Below, one piece after another: positions 44,247 through 54,779 of a DNA stretch of 64,000 bases. Numbering within the stretch: position 1 is the first letter of the stretch; each line of letters begins with the position of its first letter. This stretch comes from Vibrio sp. JC009 (GTDB taxonomy: Bacteria; Pseudomonadota; Gammaproteobacteria; Enterobacterales; Vibrionaceae): positions 186,001 to 250,000 of the forward strand of contig NZ_CP092106.1 in assembly GCF_029016485.1 (NCBI RefSeq), in the 5' to 3' direction. A program made the position numbers and the translations under genes. The notes beneath the pieces were generated by a model. The model saw only the letters and a program-made list of their open reading frames with translations, was not told where the DNA came from and made no database searches.

Positions 44247-46652
44247 ATGACCGTTTCTCGTCAGTTACATAAGTTTGGTGGCAGTAGCCTTGCTGATCCT
44301 GAGTGCTATAAACGCGTAGCGAATATTCTTAAAGAGTACTCAGACAAAGAAGATTTAATTGTTGTTTCAGCAGCCGGTGATACCACCAACAGGCTGATTG
44401 AGTGGTGCGATACGCTGGATAAAGACGGACGCATCGCTCATGAACTGCTTATGTCGCTGCGGGAATATCAAAGCGGCCTTATCACCGCTTTACTGGATGA
44501 GCCGGATGATCTGCTTAGCCAGTTTCACTCGGAAATTACCGCACTTGGCGAGTTAAACGCGCCTTTAACTATTGCTCAGAAGTCCGCAGTTCAGGGGCAT
44601 GGGGAAAGCTGGTCGGCAAGGTTGCTTTCTGCGCTGCTCAACCAGAAGGAACTGCCTGCGGTAGCTGTTGATGCAAGAAACTTCCTGCGGGCAGAAAGAG
44701 CCACTCAGCCAGAGGTGGACGGTGCGCGTTCATGGCCACTACTTAAAGAACTTCTGGTGCAGCATTCAAATCACAGGTTAGTGATTACTGGTTTTATGGC
44801 CCAGAATCAGGCGGAAGAGACGGTACTGCTGGGCCGTAATGGGTCGGACTACTCCGCAACCGTTATTGGCGCTCTTGCGGAAGCCTCGCAAGTAACTATC
44901 TGGAGCGATGTAGCTGGTGTATACAGCGCCGACCCGAGAAAGGTTAACGATGCTTGTCTGCTTCCGTTGCTGCGCCTTGATGAAGCCAGTGAACTGGCTC
45001 GCCTTGCTGCTCCTGTGCTTCACAGCAGAACTCTGCAGCCGGTTGCCCAGAGTGCGATGAACCTGGAGCTAAGGTGCAGCTATCAGCCTGAAGCTGGTTC
45101 TACCCGTATTGAGCGTGTACTGGCTTCTGGCCGGGGGGCTAAAATTATCTCATCACTTGATGAAGTTCTGCTTATCGAGCTTAATTTTGCTGATGGCCAT
45201 GACTTTGAGCGCGTTCAGGAAGAGGTGATGGGCAGGCTGCAAAGAGCGCAGTTGCAGCCTCTTGCTTATGATATTCAGGCCGATCAGGGTGAGCTTTTGC
45301 TGGCTTATACAGCTGAAGTTGCGGCAGGTGCTCTGGAGTACCTTCAGGATGCCGCTATTGAAGCGGATATTCACCTTAGAGAAGGTTATTCAATGATTGC
45401 TGCGGTTGGCGCGGGAGTGACCAACAATGCAATTCATAGCCACGGCATTTATCAGCAGTTAAAAAACGCGCCTGTTAAGTTTATCAGCGAAGCGGAAACC
45501 GGGCTTAGTCTTGTTGCTGTTCTGCGCAAAACCGACACTCAGCTTCTGGTGAATGCGATTCACAAGCAGCTGTTTCAGGCGCAAAAGCGTATTGGTCTTG
45601 TCTTGTGTGGCAAAGGAAATATCGGCTCCAGCTGGCTTGAGCTGTTTGCTAAGCAGAAGACTGAGCTTGAAAAGCGTCGCGGCATGAACTTTGAGCTGAT
45701 TGGTGTGGTTGATAGCCACACTTACTGGATGGACTTTGACGGTATTGATGTTGAGTCTGTCTCTGCGCGTTTTGATGATGAAGCGATTGAGAACGACGGT
45801 AAAGAGTGGCTGGACAGGCTGACTCATCATCAGGGCTACGATGAAGTTATCGTGCTGGATGTGACTGCCAGCGAAAGTCTGTCGCTTCAGTATCCTGAAA
45901 TTGCCGGGAAAGGTTTGCATCTGATCTCTGCAAATAAAGTGGCAGGCTCCGCTTCCGGTCACTTCTATCATCAGGTGCAGAATGCTTTTGCGAAAACAGG
46001 CCGTCACTGGCTTTACAATGCAACTGTAGGTGCTGGCCTGCCTGTGAACCATACGGTGCAGGACCTGCGCGAAAGCGGTGATGAGATTGTTGCGTTGTCA
46101 GGTATTTTCTCTGGTACTTTATCCTGGCTGTTCCAGCAGTTTGATGGTTCTCTGCCGTTTATGGATTTAGTCGACCTTGCCTGGCAGCAGGGCTTAACCG
46201 AGCCTGACCCTCGTTCTGATTTAGATGGTTCTGATGTGATGCGTAAGCTGGTGATCCTGGCGCGTGAATCCGGACTGGAGCTGGAGCCGGAAAATGTCAA
46301 AGTGGAGTCGCTGGTACCGGGTGAGCTGAAATCTCTTTCTCTGGATGAGTTTTTCGAGCAGGGTAGCCGCTTGAGTGAAGATCTGGCGGAAAGACTGGAA
46401 AAAGCACAGCGAGAAGGCAAGGTGCTGCGTTATGTTGCCAGAATGACAAAAGATGGTTCAGCTTACGTAGGTATCGAAGACCTGCCGGCAGAACACGCTC
46501 TGGCGAATCTTCTGCCTTGTGACAATATCTTTGCTATTGAAAGTGTCTGGTATAAGGATAATCCGCTGGTTATCCGTGGGCCAGGTGCCGGTAAAGAAGT
46601 GACTGCCGGGGCGATTCAGTCGGATATTAATAGGCTTTCAAGTTTGCTTTAA
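44247..46652 (+). CDS. metL: Bifunctional aspartokinase II / homoserine dehydrogenase II
   Basis: An 801-residue fusion. The aspartokinase part begins HKFGGSSLADPECYKRVA (residues 8-25) and includes LLGRNGSDYSATVIGALAEA (about 193). The dehydrogenase part begins GLVLCGKGNIGSSWLELF near residue 450 and includes HLISANKVAG and NATVGAGLPVNHTVQDLRES near residue 591. It catalyses the first and third steps from aspartate towards homoserine. The ACT-like middle is weakly conserved, as in MetL, which is not feedback inhibited. GGAGGGAG lies just before the ATG. A terminator follows. Confidence 0.95.
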   Translation: MTVSRQLHKFGGSSLADPECYKRVANILKEYSDKEDLIVVSAAGDTTNRLIEWCDTLDKDGRIAHELLMSLREYQSGLITALLDEPDDLLSQFHSEITALGELNAPLTIAQKSAVQGHGESWSARLLSALLNQKELPAVAVDARNFLRAERATQPEVDGARSWPLLKELLVQHSNHRLVITGFMAQNQAEETVLLGRNGSDYSATVIGALAEASQVTIWSDVAGVYSADPRKVNDACLLPLLRLDEASELARLAAPVLHSRTLQPVAQSAMNLELRCSYQPEAGSTRIERVLASGRGAKIISSLDEVLLIELNFADGHDFERVQEEVMGRLQRAQLQPLAYDIQADQGELLLAYTAEVAAGALEYLQDAAIEADIHLREGYSMIAAVGAGVTNNAIHSHGIYQQLKNAPVKFISEAETGLSLVAVLRKTDTQLLVNAIHKQLFQAQKRIGLVLCGKGNIGSSWLELFAKQKTELEKRRGMNFELIGVVDSHTYWMDFDGIDVESVSARFDDEAIENDGKEWLDRLTHHQGYDEVIVLDVTASESLSLQYPEIAGKGLHLISANKVAGSASGHFYHQVQNAFAKTGRHWLYNATVGAGLPVNHTVQDLRESGDEIVALSGIFSGTLSWLFQQFDGSLPFMDLVDLAWQQGLTEPDPRSDLDGSDVMRKLVILARESGLELEPENVKVESLVPGELKSLSLDEFFEQGSRLSEDLAERLEKAQREGKVLRYVARMTKDGSAYVGIEDLPAEHALANLLPCDNIFAIESVWYKDNPLVIRGPGAGKEVTAGAIQSDINRLSSLL

Positions 46653-46668
46653 ATAATGAATCTTTGTT

Positions 46669-46693
46669 AAGGGCGTCGAAAGGCGCCCTTTTT
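46669..46693 (+). terminator. Rho-independent terminator after metL
   Basis: GGGCGTC-GAAA-GGCGCCC forms a short stem with a GAAA loop and is followed by five T, closing the metBL operon. Confidence 0.85.
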
Positions 46694-46805
46694 ACTATGT
46701 TGAATATTTGTTTTTAGAGAATAATAGCGGCTTGAATTGTGGATAGGTTGGCAAAGCTATCATGTGCTAAACTTGATGTGCTGATTATTCACACAGGATT
46801 TTTTC

Positions 46806-47048
46806 ATGGCGAGAACAACAAGCGTGACAATTGGTGAACCTTTAGAAAAGTTTGTAAATCGTATGCTTGAGTCAGGGCGTTATGGCTCTGCCAGTGAAGT
46901 GATGCGGAGTGCACTTCGGTTGCTTGAACAACAAGAAAATCAACTTGAGCATCTAAGAAATGCAATAGATGAAGGGGAGCTAAGCGGAGAAAGTACTTTA
47001 TCTGTTAAAGAGATTGTCGCAAAGAAAAAGGCTTCAATGCATGTATAA
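46806..47048 (+). CDS. ParD-like antitoxin (ribbon-helix-helix)
   Basis: An 80-residue protein. ARTTSVTIGEPLEKFVNRML at the N-terminus and RYGSASEVMRSALRLLEQQE (about residues 26-45) match ParD/CC2985-type antitoxins. It should bind the toxin with its C-terminal tail and repress the operon. The gene overlaps the toxin by 8 nt and lies between metL and metF, where the met cluster would otherwise be uninterrupted. Confidence 0.85.
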   Translation: MARTTSVTIGEPLEKFVNRMLESGRYGSASEVMRSALRLLEQQENQLEHLRNAIDEGELSGESTLSVKEIVAKKKASMHV

Positions 47049-47325
47049 ACTCTCTCTGCGCGCGGTCAAAGATATTGAAAGTATTTATGAGTATACCCTT
47101 CTCAACTTTGGCGAATGCAGAGCAGACAAATACACAAATGATTTGGAATCATGCCTTGAAATTCTTGCCGAGTCTCCTTTTATTGGTCGTGAATCGAATG
47201 AAATAAGAAAAGGTATCCGCAGACATGACTTCCAGAAGCACTCGATTTTCTATAGAGTCAGGGAGTTAGATGTATTTATAATCCGAATCCTTCACCAGCA
47301 AATGTACCCCGCCCTCCACTTCTGA
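47041..47325 (+). CDS. ParE-like toxin (RelE/ParE superfamily)
   Basis: A 94-residue basic toxin. MYKLSLRAVKDIESIYEYTL at the start, NDLESCLEILAESPFIGRES in the middle and YRVRELDVFIIRILHQQM near the end match the family. ParE toxins inhibit DNA gyrase. ATG 47041 overlaps the antitoxin stop by 8 nt; a longer frame to 47014 adds nine residues from inside the antitoxin gene and is rejected. Confidence 0.85.
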   Translation: MYKLSLRAVKDIESIYEYTLLNFGECRADKYTNDLESCLEILAESPFIGRESNEIRKGIRRHDFQKHSIFYRVRELDVFIIRILHQQMYPALHF

Positions 47326-47399
47326 ATCTCTTTCAACAACCACATGAAAATAATTCATGTTCACGCGGTTGACATCAATTCCAATTCATTACATTCTAC

Positions 47400-47423
47400 A
47401 GACATATAGACGTCCAAACGTCA
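47400..47423 (+). promoter_or_regulatory. Met boxes upstream of metF
   Basis: AGACATAT (47400-47407), AGACGTCC (47408-47415) and AAACGTCA (47416-47423) abut and match AGACGTCT at 5, 7 and 6 positions. They lie 78-101 bp before the metF start, consistent with MetJ repression. Confidence 0.78.
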
Positions 47424-47473
47424 AACGCAAATATAAGCAAACACAACCAAGACAGACAGCATATAATTACTAA

Positions 47474-48388
<915 letters not shown>

Positions 48389-48405
48389 TATTGTGCAGAA
48401 AAGAA

Positions 48406-48435
48406 AAAAGGTTGAGTGGGGGCACTCAACCTTTT
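48406..48435. terminator. Bidirectional terminator between metF and aphA
   Basis: AAAAGGTTGAGTG and CACTCAACCTTTT form a 13-bp stem around GGGG. A/T runs on both sides allow termination of convergent metF (+) and aphA (-). Confidence 0.88.
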
Positions 48436-48442
48436 GTTATTT

Positions 48443-48982
48443 TTAGCTTAGCGCATCCAGTTCGCTAACTACTTCTTCAGCCCAGCTTATCCAGGCTTCC
48501 CGTATCTTCAGGTTACGGCGAAGTGTTAAACGCTCCAGTCTGGCGTGCATATCAAGAGATTCCGGTGATGCATAATGCTTCGCTTCTATCTCTTTATAGT
48601 GCTCAATTAACTTTTTGGCTTCTTCAATTAAGTTCTGAACCTGTTTCTTAAAAGGGGCAGAGTCTTCAATGGTACAAGCCATCAGTTTAGCTGATAATTC
48701 ATCTCTGATAGTTGGCTGAACGGTCGGTTGCTCAAACCACTCGCCTAAAGCTTTTCTACCGTTGTCCGTAATAGAGTAAACCTTTCGATCCGGCTTTCCT
48801 TCCTGCGGCTGAAGCTCACAGGTCACCAGGTGATTTTGTGCCATCTTGTTAAGTTCACGATAAACTTGCTGGTGGCTGGCTTTCCAAAAATACCCAATGC
48901 TATACGAAAATTCTTTCGTAATATCGTATCCGGTCGCGTCGCGAGTGCTCAAAACGGTTAGGATTACGTGTGGTAATGACAT
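48443..48982 (-). CDS. aphA: PadR-family transcription factor AphA
   Basis: A 179-residue protein nearly colinear with Vibrio cholerae AphA. The start MSLPHVILTVLSTRDATGYD, then SIGYFWKASHQQVYRELNKM and PQEGKPDRKVYSIT form the winged-helix; LTLRRNLKIREAWISWAEEV lies in the C-terminal antiparallel coiled-coil. In vibrios AphA is the regulator of low cell density: it activates virulence and biofilm genes and is repressed by HapR/LuxR and helped by Qrr sRNAs. It lies downstream of ppc as in V. cholerae. The long upstream space may hold LuxR and Qrr sites, which I cannot confirm. Confidence 0.93.
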   Translation of the reverse strand: MSLPHVILTVLSTRDATGYDITKEFSYSIGYFWKASHQQVYRELNKMAQNHLVTCELQPQEGKPDRKVYSITDNGRKALGEWFEQPTVQPTIRDELSAKLMACTIEDSAPFKKQVQNLIEEAKKLIEHYKEIEAKHYASPESLDMHARLERLTLRRNLKIREAWISWAEEVVSELDALS

Positions 48983-49424
48983 GTCTTAAATCCAATAAAA
49001 AATAAACTTCAAAATTCCTTGTTTGAACTGTATCTGTGCTTCTGACGTCACGGAATATAATGCGTCCAAACCTACCAACCCTCGATCTCAGATTGGTATA
49101 CTGCGCTCCATCTATTGTCGAAATATCACCTAGTATGATTATTATCACTTCAGTAAAGGTAAACACAGCTTCTATATGCATAGAAGTTCACTAATTACTG
49201 CTGCTTTTAATAAAAAGTAATTTGTTATTAGCTACGTATTTTATAAGTCTAGACGATATTTACCTGTAGGAATGTAAGAATATCTTAATTATTAAGCATT
49301 AAGTAGGATGTGGGTGCAATTTGTCGCAAAAAGCTGACAACTATCTCAGTAATGATATACTTTCAAAATAAAAGGCTGAACATGTCAGCCTTTTTGTCTC
49401 TTTTATAGAATAAAAAACTGGATG
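48983..49424. promoter_or_regulatory. Upstream region of aphA
   Basis: This 442-bp, AT-rich space separates ppc and aphA, both on the minus strand, and should hold the aphA promoter and a long leader. TTCTAT-ATGC-ATAGAA near 49171-49188 is a small palindrome. The ppc terminator is at 49370-49395. I see no open frame worth calling; LuxR-family or Qrr pairing sites are expected but not demonstrable by eye. Confidence 0.4.
49370..49395 (-). terminator. Terminator after ppc
   Basis: AAAAGGCTGA and TCAGCCTTTT pair around ACATG. It lies 30 bp beyond the ppc stop and A/T runs flank it on both sides. Confidence 0.8.
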
Positions 49425-52058
49425 TTATCCCGTATTTCGCATTCCGGCCGCGATTCCGGCAATAGTTACCATCAGGGCTTCTTCCAATTCCTGTGACGGC
49501 GCTTCCATTTGTCGGGTTCGGTACAGAAGTTCTGCCTGAAGAATATTCATCGGTAAAACATAAACATTGCGCAATTTTATCGATTCCAGACCCCAGGGAT
49601 CGCTCTGCATCAGGTTCTCGTTGTTTTCCACTTCCAGTACGGCATGGATATCTGTCTGCAGTTGTCCACGCAGACGGTCACCCAGACGCCACAGTGATTT
49701 GTCCGTTAGTCTCTGATCGTAATAGCTGGAAATTTCAAGATTACACTTTGTGTAAACCATTTCAAGCATACCAAGGCGGGTAGAGAAGAACGGCCATTCA
49801 CGACACATCTCTTCCAATAGCGCTTTATGGCCATGATCGATTGAGTACTGAATAGATTCACCGGCACCTAACCATGCAGGCAGCATCAGTCTGTTCTGGC
49901 TCCAGGAGAAGATCCACGGGATTGCACGCAGGCTTTCCACACCACCTTTCGGGTTACGCTTAGCCGGACGGGAGCCCAGAGGCAGTTTGCCCAGCTCCTG
50001 CTCCGGTGTTGCAGCGCGGAAGTACGGAACGAAATCCGGCTCGCCACGGACAACATCGCGGTATGCATCACAAGACACCTGAGAAAGAACCTCCATCAGG
50101 TCACGCCACTCTTGTTTTGGTTCCGGTGGCGGAAGCAGGTTTGCTTCAAGGATTGCGCTGGCGTACATATTAAAGCTGTTTACCGCAACATCAGGTAAGC
50201 CAAGCTTAAAGCGGATCATCTCGCCCTGCTCTGTAACGCGCAGACCGCCCTGCAGGCTCTTTGGTGGCTGAGAAAGTAGCGCAGCGTGTGCTGGTGCACC
50301 ACCACGGCCAATGGTACCGCCACGGCCATGGAACAGAGTCAGCTCAATGTTAGCCTCTTCACAGACCTCAACCAGTGATTCCATCGCAGAGTACTGCGCC
50401 CAGCCGGCAGCCATAGCACCGGCATCTTTTGCTGAGTCAGAGTAGCCGATCATGACCATCTGGTGGCCCTGAATAAATCCACGGTACCAGTCGATAGAGA
50501 TAAGCTGCTTGATTACCGCTTCAGAGTTGTTCAGGTCGTCCAGTGTTTCAAACAGAGGACAAACGTCCATACGGAACTGGCAGCCGGACTCCTGAAGCAA
50601 CAGGTGTACTGCCAAAACGTCAGATGCGGTACGCGCCATTGAGATAACGTAAGCACCGAAGGCTTCGCGTGACTGGCTGGCAATGATCTTACAGGTGTCC
50701 AGAACTTCCTGTACCGGCTCAGAAGGCTGCCAGTCGCGTGGAAGCAGAGGACGTTTAGAGCTTAGCTCATTAACCAGGAAGGAAATCTTATCCTGTTCAG
50801 TCCACTGGTCGTAGTCGCCAATGCCCAGGTAGCGGGTCAGTTCAGAAAGCACATCTGAGTGACGAGTACTCTCCTGACGGATATCCAGACGTACCAGATG
50901 AACACCAAAGGCTTTAATACGGCGAAGTGTATCCAGCAGACAACCATCCGCGATAACGCCCATGCCACATTCGTGCAGAGATTCATAACAGGCGTGCAGC
51001 GGTTCCCATAGTTGTTCTGTAGATTCCAGAATTGGTTTATTCGGGACTTCCTTGCCGTTGATTTTGGCATCCAGAACTTCCAGCGTATCTGTCAGAAGAA
51101 CTCTCAGCTCTTTCAGGATGGCACGGTAAGGTTCGTGAGCATCTCCTGCAAGTGAACGTACTTTATCGTTGCAGTTCACCATGGAAAGCTCAGTAACCAG
51201 CTCCTGAATATCAGCAAAGTATAGGTCTGCTGCTTTCCAGCGGGAAAGGTGCAGAACTTCATGGGTGATTTTGTGAGTCACAAACGGGTTACCGTCACGG
51301 TCCCCCCCCATCCATGATGAGAAATGAATTGGCTGTGCATCAATTGGCAGGCGCTCGCCCAGGTATCCAGATACCTTTTCGTCCAGTTCACGAAGAAAAT
51401 CAGGTACTGCCTGCCACAGAGAGTTTTCTACAACTGCAAAGCCCCACTTGGCTTCATCCAGCGGTGTTGGTCTCTGCTGACGCATATCGTCAGAGTGCCA
51501 TGACTGGGCAATAAGCTGTTCCAGGCGGCGCTCAGTCTTCTGACGCTCTTTTACCGACAGATCGCTCAGTTCAAGCTGAGAAAGACACTTATTAATCTTT
51601 ACCAGCTTGTTAATCATGGTGCGACGTGCGATTTCTGTCGGGTGAGCGGTAAGAACCAGCTCAATGCTCAGGTTGCGGATGGCGTCTGCCGTATCCAGCT
51701 TGCTTACCTCTTTCTGCGTCAGTTTGGCAAAAAGGGTATTCATAGCATCCGGCTGACAAACGTGGGCATCACAGTGACGTGAAATCGTATGATACTGCTC
51801 AGCCATATTGGTCAGATTCAGAAACTGGTTAAACGCACGTGCTACCGGATTAAGCTGCTCGTCAGGTAATGTGGAAATTACTTTGATCAGCTCTTCACGT
51901 GCTTCGTTGTCATTATTTCTTTCCGCTGCCTTTGAAAGGGTGCGGATTAACTCAACTTTTTCTAAGATTGCGTCGCCGTGTGCATCTTTAATGGTGTTGC
52001 CCAGTAGATGCCCCAACATACGTACATTGCTTTTTAAAGCAGAGTATTTTTCAATCAT
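49425..52058 (-). CDS. ppc: Phosphoenolpyruvate carboxylase
   Basis: An 877-residue enzyme, the usual length for gammaproteobacteria. [20 protein letters not shown] (about residue 127-146) holds the catalytic His, [15 protein letters not shown] (about 247) binds substrate, and [20 protein letters not shown] (about 568) is the glycine-rich loop. The C-terminal end RNTG is the conserved allosteric tail. It carboxylates PEP to oxaloacetate, filling the TCA cycle and feeding the aspartate-derived amino acids whose genes lie close by. Confidence 0.96.
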   Translation of the reverse strand: MIEKYSALKSNVRMLGHLLGNTIKDAHGDAILEKVELIRTLSKAAERNNDNEAREELIKVISTLPDEQLNPVARAFNQFLNLTNMAEQYHTISRHCDAHVCQPDAMNTLFAKLTQKEVSKLDTADAIRNLSIELVLTAHPTEIARRTMINKLVKINKCLSQLELSDLSVKERQKTERRLEQLIAQSWHSDDMRQQRPTPLDEAKWGFAVVENSLWQAVPDFLRELDEKVSGYLGERLPIDAQPIHFSSWMGGDRDGNPFVTHKITHEVLHLSRWKAADLYFADIQELVTELSMVNCNDKVRSLAGDAHEPYRAILKELRVLLTDTLEVLDAKINGKEVPNKPILESTEQLWEPLHACYESLHECGMGVIADGCLLDTLRRIKAFGVHLVRLDIRQESTRHSDVLSELTRYLGIGDYDQWTEQDKISFLVNELSSKRPLLPRDWQPSEPVQEVLDTCKIIASQSREAFGAYVISMARTASDVLAVHLLLQESGCQFRMDVCPLFETLDDLNNSEAVIKQLISIDWYRGFIQGHQMVMIGYSDSAKDAGAMAAGWAQYSAMESLVEVCEEANIELTLFHGRGGTIGRGGAPAHAALLSQPPKSLQGGLRVTEQGEMIRFKLGLPDVAVNSFNMYASAILEANLLPPPEPKQEWRDLMEVLSQVSCDAYRDVVRGEPDFVPYFRAATPEQELGKLPLGSRPAKRNPKGGVESLRAIPWIFSWSQNRLMLPAWLGAGESIQYSIDHGHKALLEEMCREWPFFSTRLGMLEMVYTKCNLEISSYYDQRLTDKSLWRLGDRLRGQLQTDIHAVLEVENNENLMQSDPWGLESIKLRNVYVLPMNILQAELLYRTRQMEAPSQELEEALMVTIAGIAAGMRNTG

Positions 52059-52382
52059 TCTCGTCCTGCCTGTAATAAAATTACACTTTTTTCCTTGTTA
52101 TGGAGACAATCTAGCCAATTTCTGTTGTCTGAGTCAAATTTTCCGTAAGTCATAATGGTTTTAATTTTGTTTACTTGATCTTGGTCGTTTTGCAAGCTGT
52201 TGAAACTAGGGAGATGTGAAAATTTGTTTCACTGCCTCCGAGATGTTCGCTTTTTCACTTAACTTTAATCTCGTTATAACAAATAGCCATAAGATCTTTT
52301 GTTTTGCGTTTGTCTGGTTATATAAACTTAATCCAGACGTGTTTTAAACATAGTGCATAGATAAATTGTGGCGAACAGAAAT
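52059..52382. promoter_or_regulatory. Divergent promoter region of ppc and cysD
   Basis: A 324-bp AT-rich space between ppc (minus) and cysD (+). GTCTGG (52312-52317) and CCAGAC (52333-52338) flank an AT-rich TTATATAAACTT stretch; this could be an operator over the cysD promoter. CysB control of cysDNC is known in enterics, but its sites are too loose to call here. No small gene seen. Confidence 0.4.
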
Positions 52383-53291
52383 ATGGACAAACGAAGATTA
52401 ACTCACTTAAAAGCATTAGAGGCTGAGTCGATTCAGATTATGCGGGAAGTAGCCGCAGAGTTTGACAACCCGGTCATGCTCTACTCAATTGGTAAAGACT
52501 CTTCCGTGCTGCTTCACCTGGCGCGTAAAGCCTTCTACCCGGGGAAAATTCCATTTCCTTTGATGCATGTGGATACCAACTGGAAATTCAGGCAGATGAT
52601 TGAGTTCCGGGACCGGCTGGCAAAAGAGTACGGTTTTGATCTTATCGTTCACAAGAATCCGCGTGGTCTTGAGATGGGCATTAGCCCGTTTGAACACGGC
52701 AGTGCTAAACATACCGACATTATGAAAACCGAAGGTCTTAAGCAGGCACTCGACAAATATGGGTTTGATGCCGCTTTTGGTGGTGCCCGCCGTGATGAAG
52801 AGAAGTCCCGTGCTAAAGAACGGGTTTATTCCTTCCGCGATAAGAACCATCGCTGGGATCCGAAAAACCAGCGCCCTGAACTGTGGAATATTTACAACTC
52901 AAAAGTAGAGAAGGGCGAGAGCATCCGTGTATTCCCGCTTTCCAACTGGACTGAGCTGGATATCTGGCAGTACATCTATCTGGAACATATTGAAATCGTC
53001 CCTCTTTACTTGGCCGAAAAACGCCCTGTAGTTGAGCGCGATGGCGCACTAATCATGGTTGATGATGAGCGTATGCCATTGGAAGAAGGTGAGACTCCTG
53101 AAATGAGAACGGTTCGGTTCAGAACACTTGGCTGTTATCCGCTAACCGGTGCAGTTGAATCTGAGGCAAAAACATTGCCGGAGATTATTCAGGAAATGCT
53201 GCTTTCCACTACTTCAGAGCGTCAGGGACGTGTCATAGACCATGACTCTGCTGGCTCAATGGAAAAGAAAAAAATGGAGGGCTACTTCTAA
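52383..53291 (+). CDS. cysD: Sulfate adenylyltransferase subunit 2
   Basis: A 302-residue PP-loop ATPase. [20 protein letters not shown] (about residues 32-51) holds the ATP-pyrophosphatase motif; [20 protein letters not shown] and [20 protein letters not shown] are also highly conserved. It makes APS from ATP and sulfate together with CysN. ATG 52383 matches the E. coli start (MD..RLTHL); GTG 52368 would add five residues. The stop overlaps the cysN start by 1 nt. Confidence 0.95.
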   Translation: MDKRRLTHLKALEAESIQIMREVAAEFDNPVMLYSIGKDSSVLLHLARKAFYPGKIPFPLMHVDTNWKFRQMIEFRDRLAKEYGFDLIVHKNPRGLEMGISPFEHGSAKHTDIMKTEGLKQALDKYGFDAAFGGARRDEEKSRAKERVYSFRDKNHRWDPKNQRPELWNIYNSKVEKGESIRVFPLSNWTELDIWQYIYLEHIEIVPLYLAEKRPVVERDGALIMVDDERMPLEEGETPEMRTVRFRTLGCYPLTGAVESEAKTLPEIIQEMLLSTTSERQGRVIDHDSAGSMEKKKMEGYF

Positions 53292-54703
53292 TGTCACACT
53301 CATCAGATTTAATCGCACAAGATATTGAAGGCTACCTGAAAGTTCATGAAAACAAGGATATGCTTCGTTTTCTGACTTGCGGAAGCGTGGATGATGGCAA
53401 ATCAACTCTGATTGGCCGTCTTCTTTACGATAGCAAGATGATTTTTGAAGATCAGATGTCCGCTATCGAGAAAGACTCAAAACGCTTTAACACCACAGAT
53501 GAAGAGTTCGACCTGGCTCTGCTAGTGGATGGCCTTCAGTCTGAACGTGAACAGGGCATCACTATTGATGTTGCTTACCGCTATTTCTCTACCGAGCAGC
53601 GCAAATTTATTATTGCCGATACGCCGGGGCATGAGCAGTACACGCGGAATATGGCAACAGGGGCTTCTACCTGTGATCTGGCTATTATCCTGATTGATGC
53701 CCGTCATGGTGTGCAGGCACAGACGCGGCGCCACAGCTATATCTGCTCACTGCTGGGAATCAAACACATTATTGTTGCGGTAAACAAAATGGACATTGTT
53801 GATTATGACCAGAGCGTTTACCGGAAGATAAAAAATGAATACAGATCTTTTGCGGAAGAACTGAATTTCGATGATGTGCGTTTTGTGCCTATTTCTGCGC
53901 TGAAAGGCGATAACGTGGTAAATGAAAGCGAGAATATGACCTGGTATCCGGGATCCCCCCTGATGAAGTTATTAAACTCAGTCAATATTCGCAAAGATGA
54001 GTTTCAGTCGTTCCGTTTTCCGGTTCAGTACGTGAACCGCCCGAACCTGGACTTCCGTGGCTTTGCGGGAACCGTTGCTGCCGGTGATATTCGTGTTGGT
54101 GATACCGTTGTTGCATTGCCGTCGGAGAAAGAGAGCAAGGTTAAATCCATCGTCACTTTTGATGGCGATCTGGAAACGGCGTCTGCCGATATGGCGATAA
54201 CGATCACGCTGGAAGATGAAATAGATATCAGCCGTGGTGATATGCTGGTTCGTCCGCATGAAAAGCCGTTTACCGCTTCAAATGTAGAAGCTGACGTGGT
54301 CTGGATGACCGAAGAGCCGATGCATCTGGATCGCCAGTATGAAATTAAAGTGGGTACTAAGTCTGTGTTCGGCGAAGCTCAGGCGATTAACTATAAAGTT
54401 AACGTCAATACTATGGAGCATGAAGAGGCTCAGCAGTTAGAGCTGAATGAAATCGGCAATTGCCAGTTTAACTTTACTGAAGATGTTCAGTTTGATTCTT
54501 ATGAGAACAGCCGCCAGACAGGCGCGTTTATCATTATCGATCGCTTAACTAATGTGACGGTTGGTGCGGGCATGATACGTCAGCCTGTTGAGTCCGGAAT
54601 CGTCAACGCAAAAGCGCCGGAAGAATTCAGTGAATTTGAACTGGAGCTGAATGCGTTAATCCGGAGAACATTCCCTCACTGGGGCACCAAGAAACTGGGG
54701 TAA
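53291..54703 (+). CDS. cysN: Sulfate adenylyltransferase subunit 1 (GTPase)
   Basis: A 470-residue EF-Tu-like GTPase. G1 is [16 protein letters not shown] (about residues 30-45), G3 is [20 protein letters not shown] (about 107), G4 is [12 protein letters not shown] (about 161). GTP hydrolysis drives the unfavourable APS synthesis by CysD. It is about the usual length and has no fused CysC domain; cysC is separate and follows after a permease gene. A repeat hairpin fills the 76 bp that follow. Confidence 0.95.
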   Translation: MSHSSDLIAQDIEGYLKVHENKDMLRFLTCGSVDDGKSTLIGRLLYDSKMIFEDQMSAIEKDSKRFNTTDEEFDLALLVDGLQSEREQGITIDVAYRYFSTEQRKFIIADTPGHEQYTRNMATGASTCDLAIILIDARHGVQAQTRRHSYICSLLGIKHIIVAVNKMDIVDYDQSVYRKIKNEYRSFAEELNFDDVRFVPISALKGDNVVNESENMTWYPGSPLMKLLNSVNIRKDEFQSFRFPVQYVNRPNLDFRGFAGTVAAGDIRVGDTVVALPSEKESKVKSIVTFDGDLETASADMAITITLEDEIDISRGDMLVRPHEKPFTASNVEADVVWMTEEPMHLDRQYEIKVGTKSVFGEAQAINYKVNVNTMEHEEAQQLELNEIGNCQFNFTEDVQFDSYENSRQTGAFIIIDRLTNVTVGAGMIRQPVESGIVNAKAPEEFSEFELELNALIRRTFPHWGTKKLG

Positions 54704-54704
54704 T

Positions 54705-54776
54705 TAGCTATCAGCTTTCAGTCGTCAGTTATCCGTTCTCTGATTCTGACAGCTGATAGCTGAAAGCTGACAGCTA
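54705..54776. repeat. Hairpin with 7-nt-period repeats between cysN and the permease gene
   Basis: TAGCTATCAGCTTTCAG (54705-54721) pairs with CTGAAAGCTGACAGCTA (54760-54776) with one mismatch. The right side is built of four 7-nt units, ACAGCTG ATAGCTG AAAGCTG ACAGCTA (54749-54776). Confidence 0.8.
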
Positions 54777-54779
54777 TCT

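Noticed and set aside
45459..46420. Long antisense frames in metL
   Set aside because: They are codon-bias shadows of the well-conserved metL gene.
47014..47040. Longer ParE start
   Set aside because: It would read nine residues from inside the antitoxin gene; ATG 47041 gives the family start and the typical overlap.
48983..49424. A Qrr-type small RNA gene beside aphA
   Set aside because: No conserved Qrr core and no sigma54 promoter were recognised; the region is more likely a leader and promoter.
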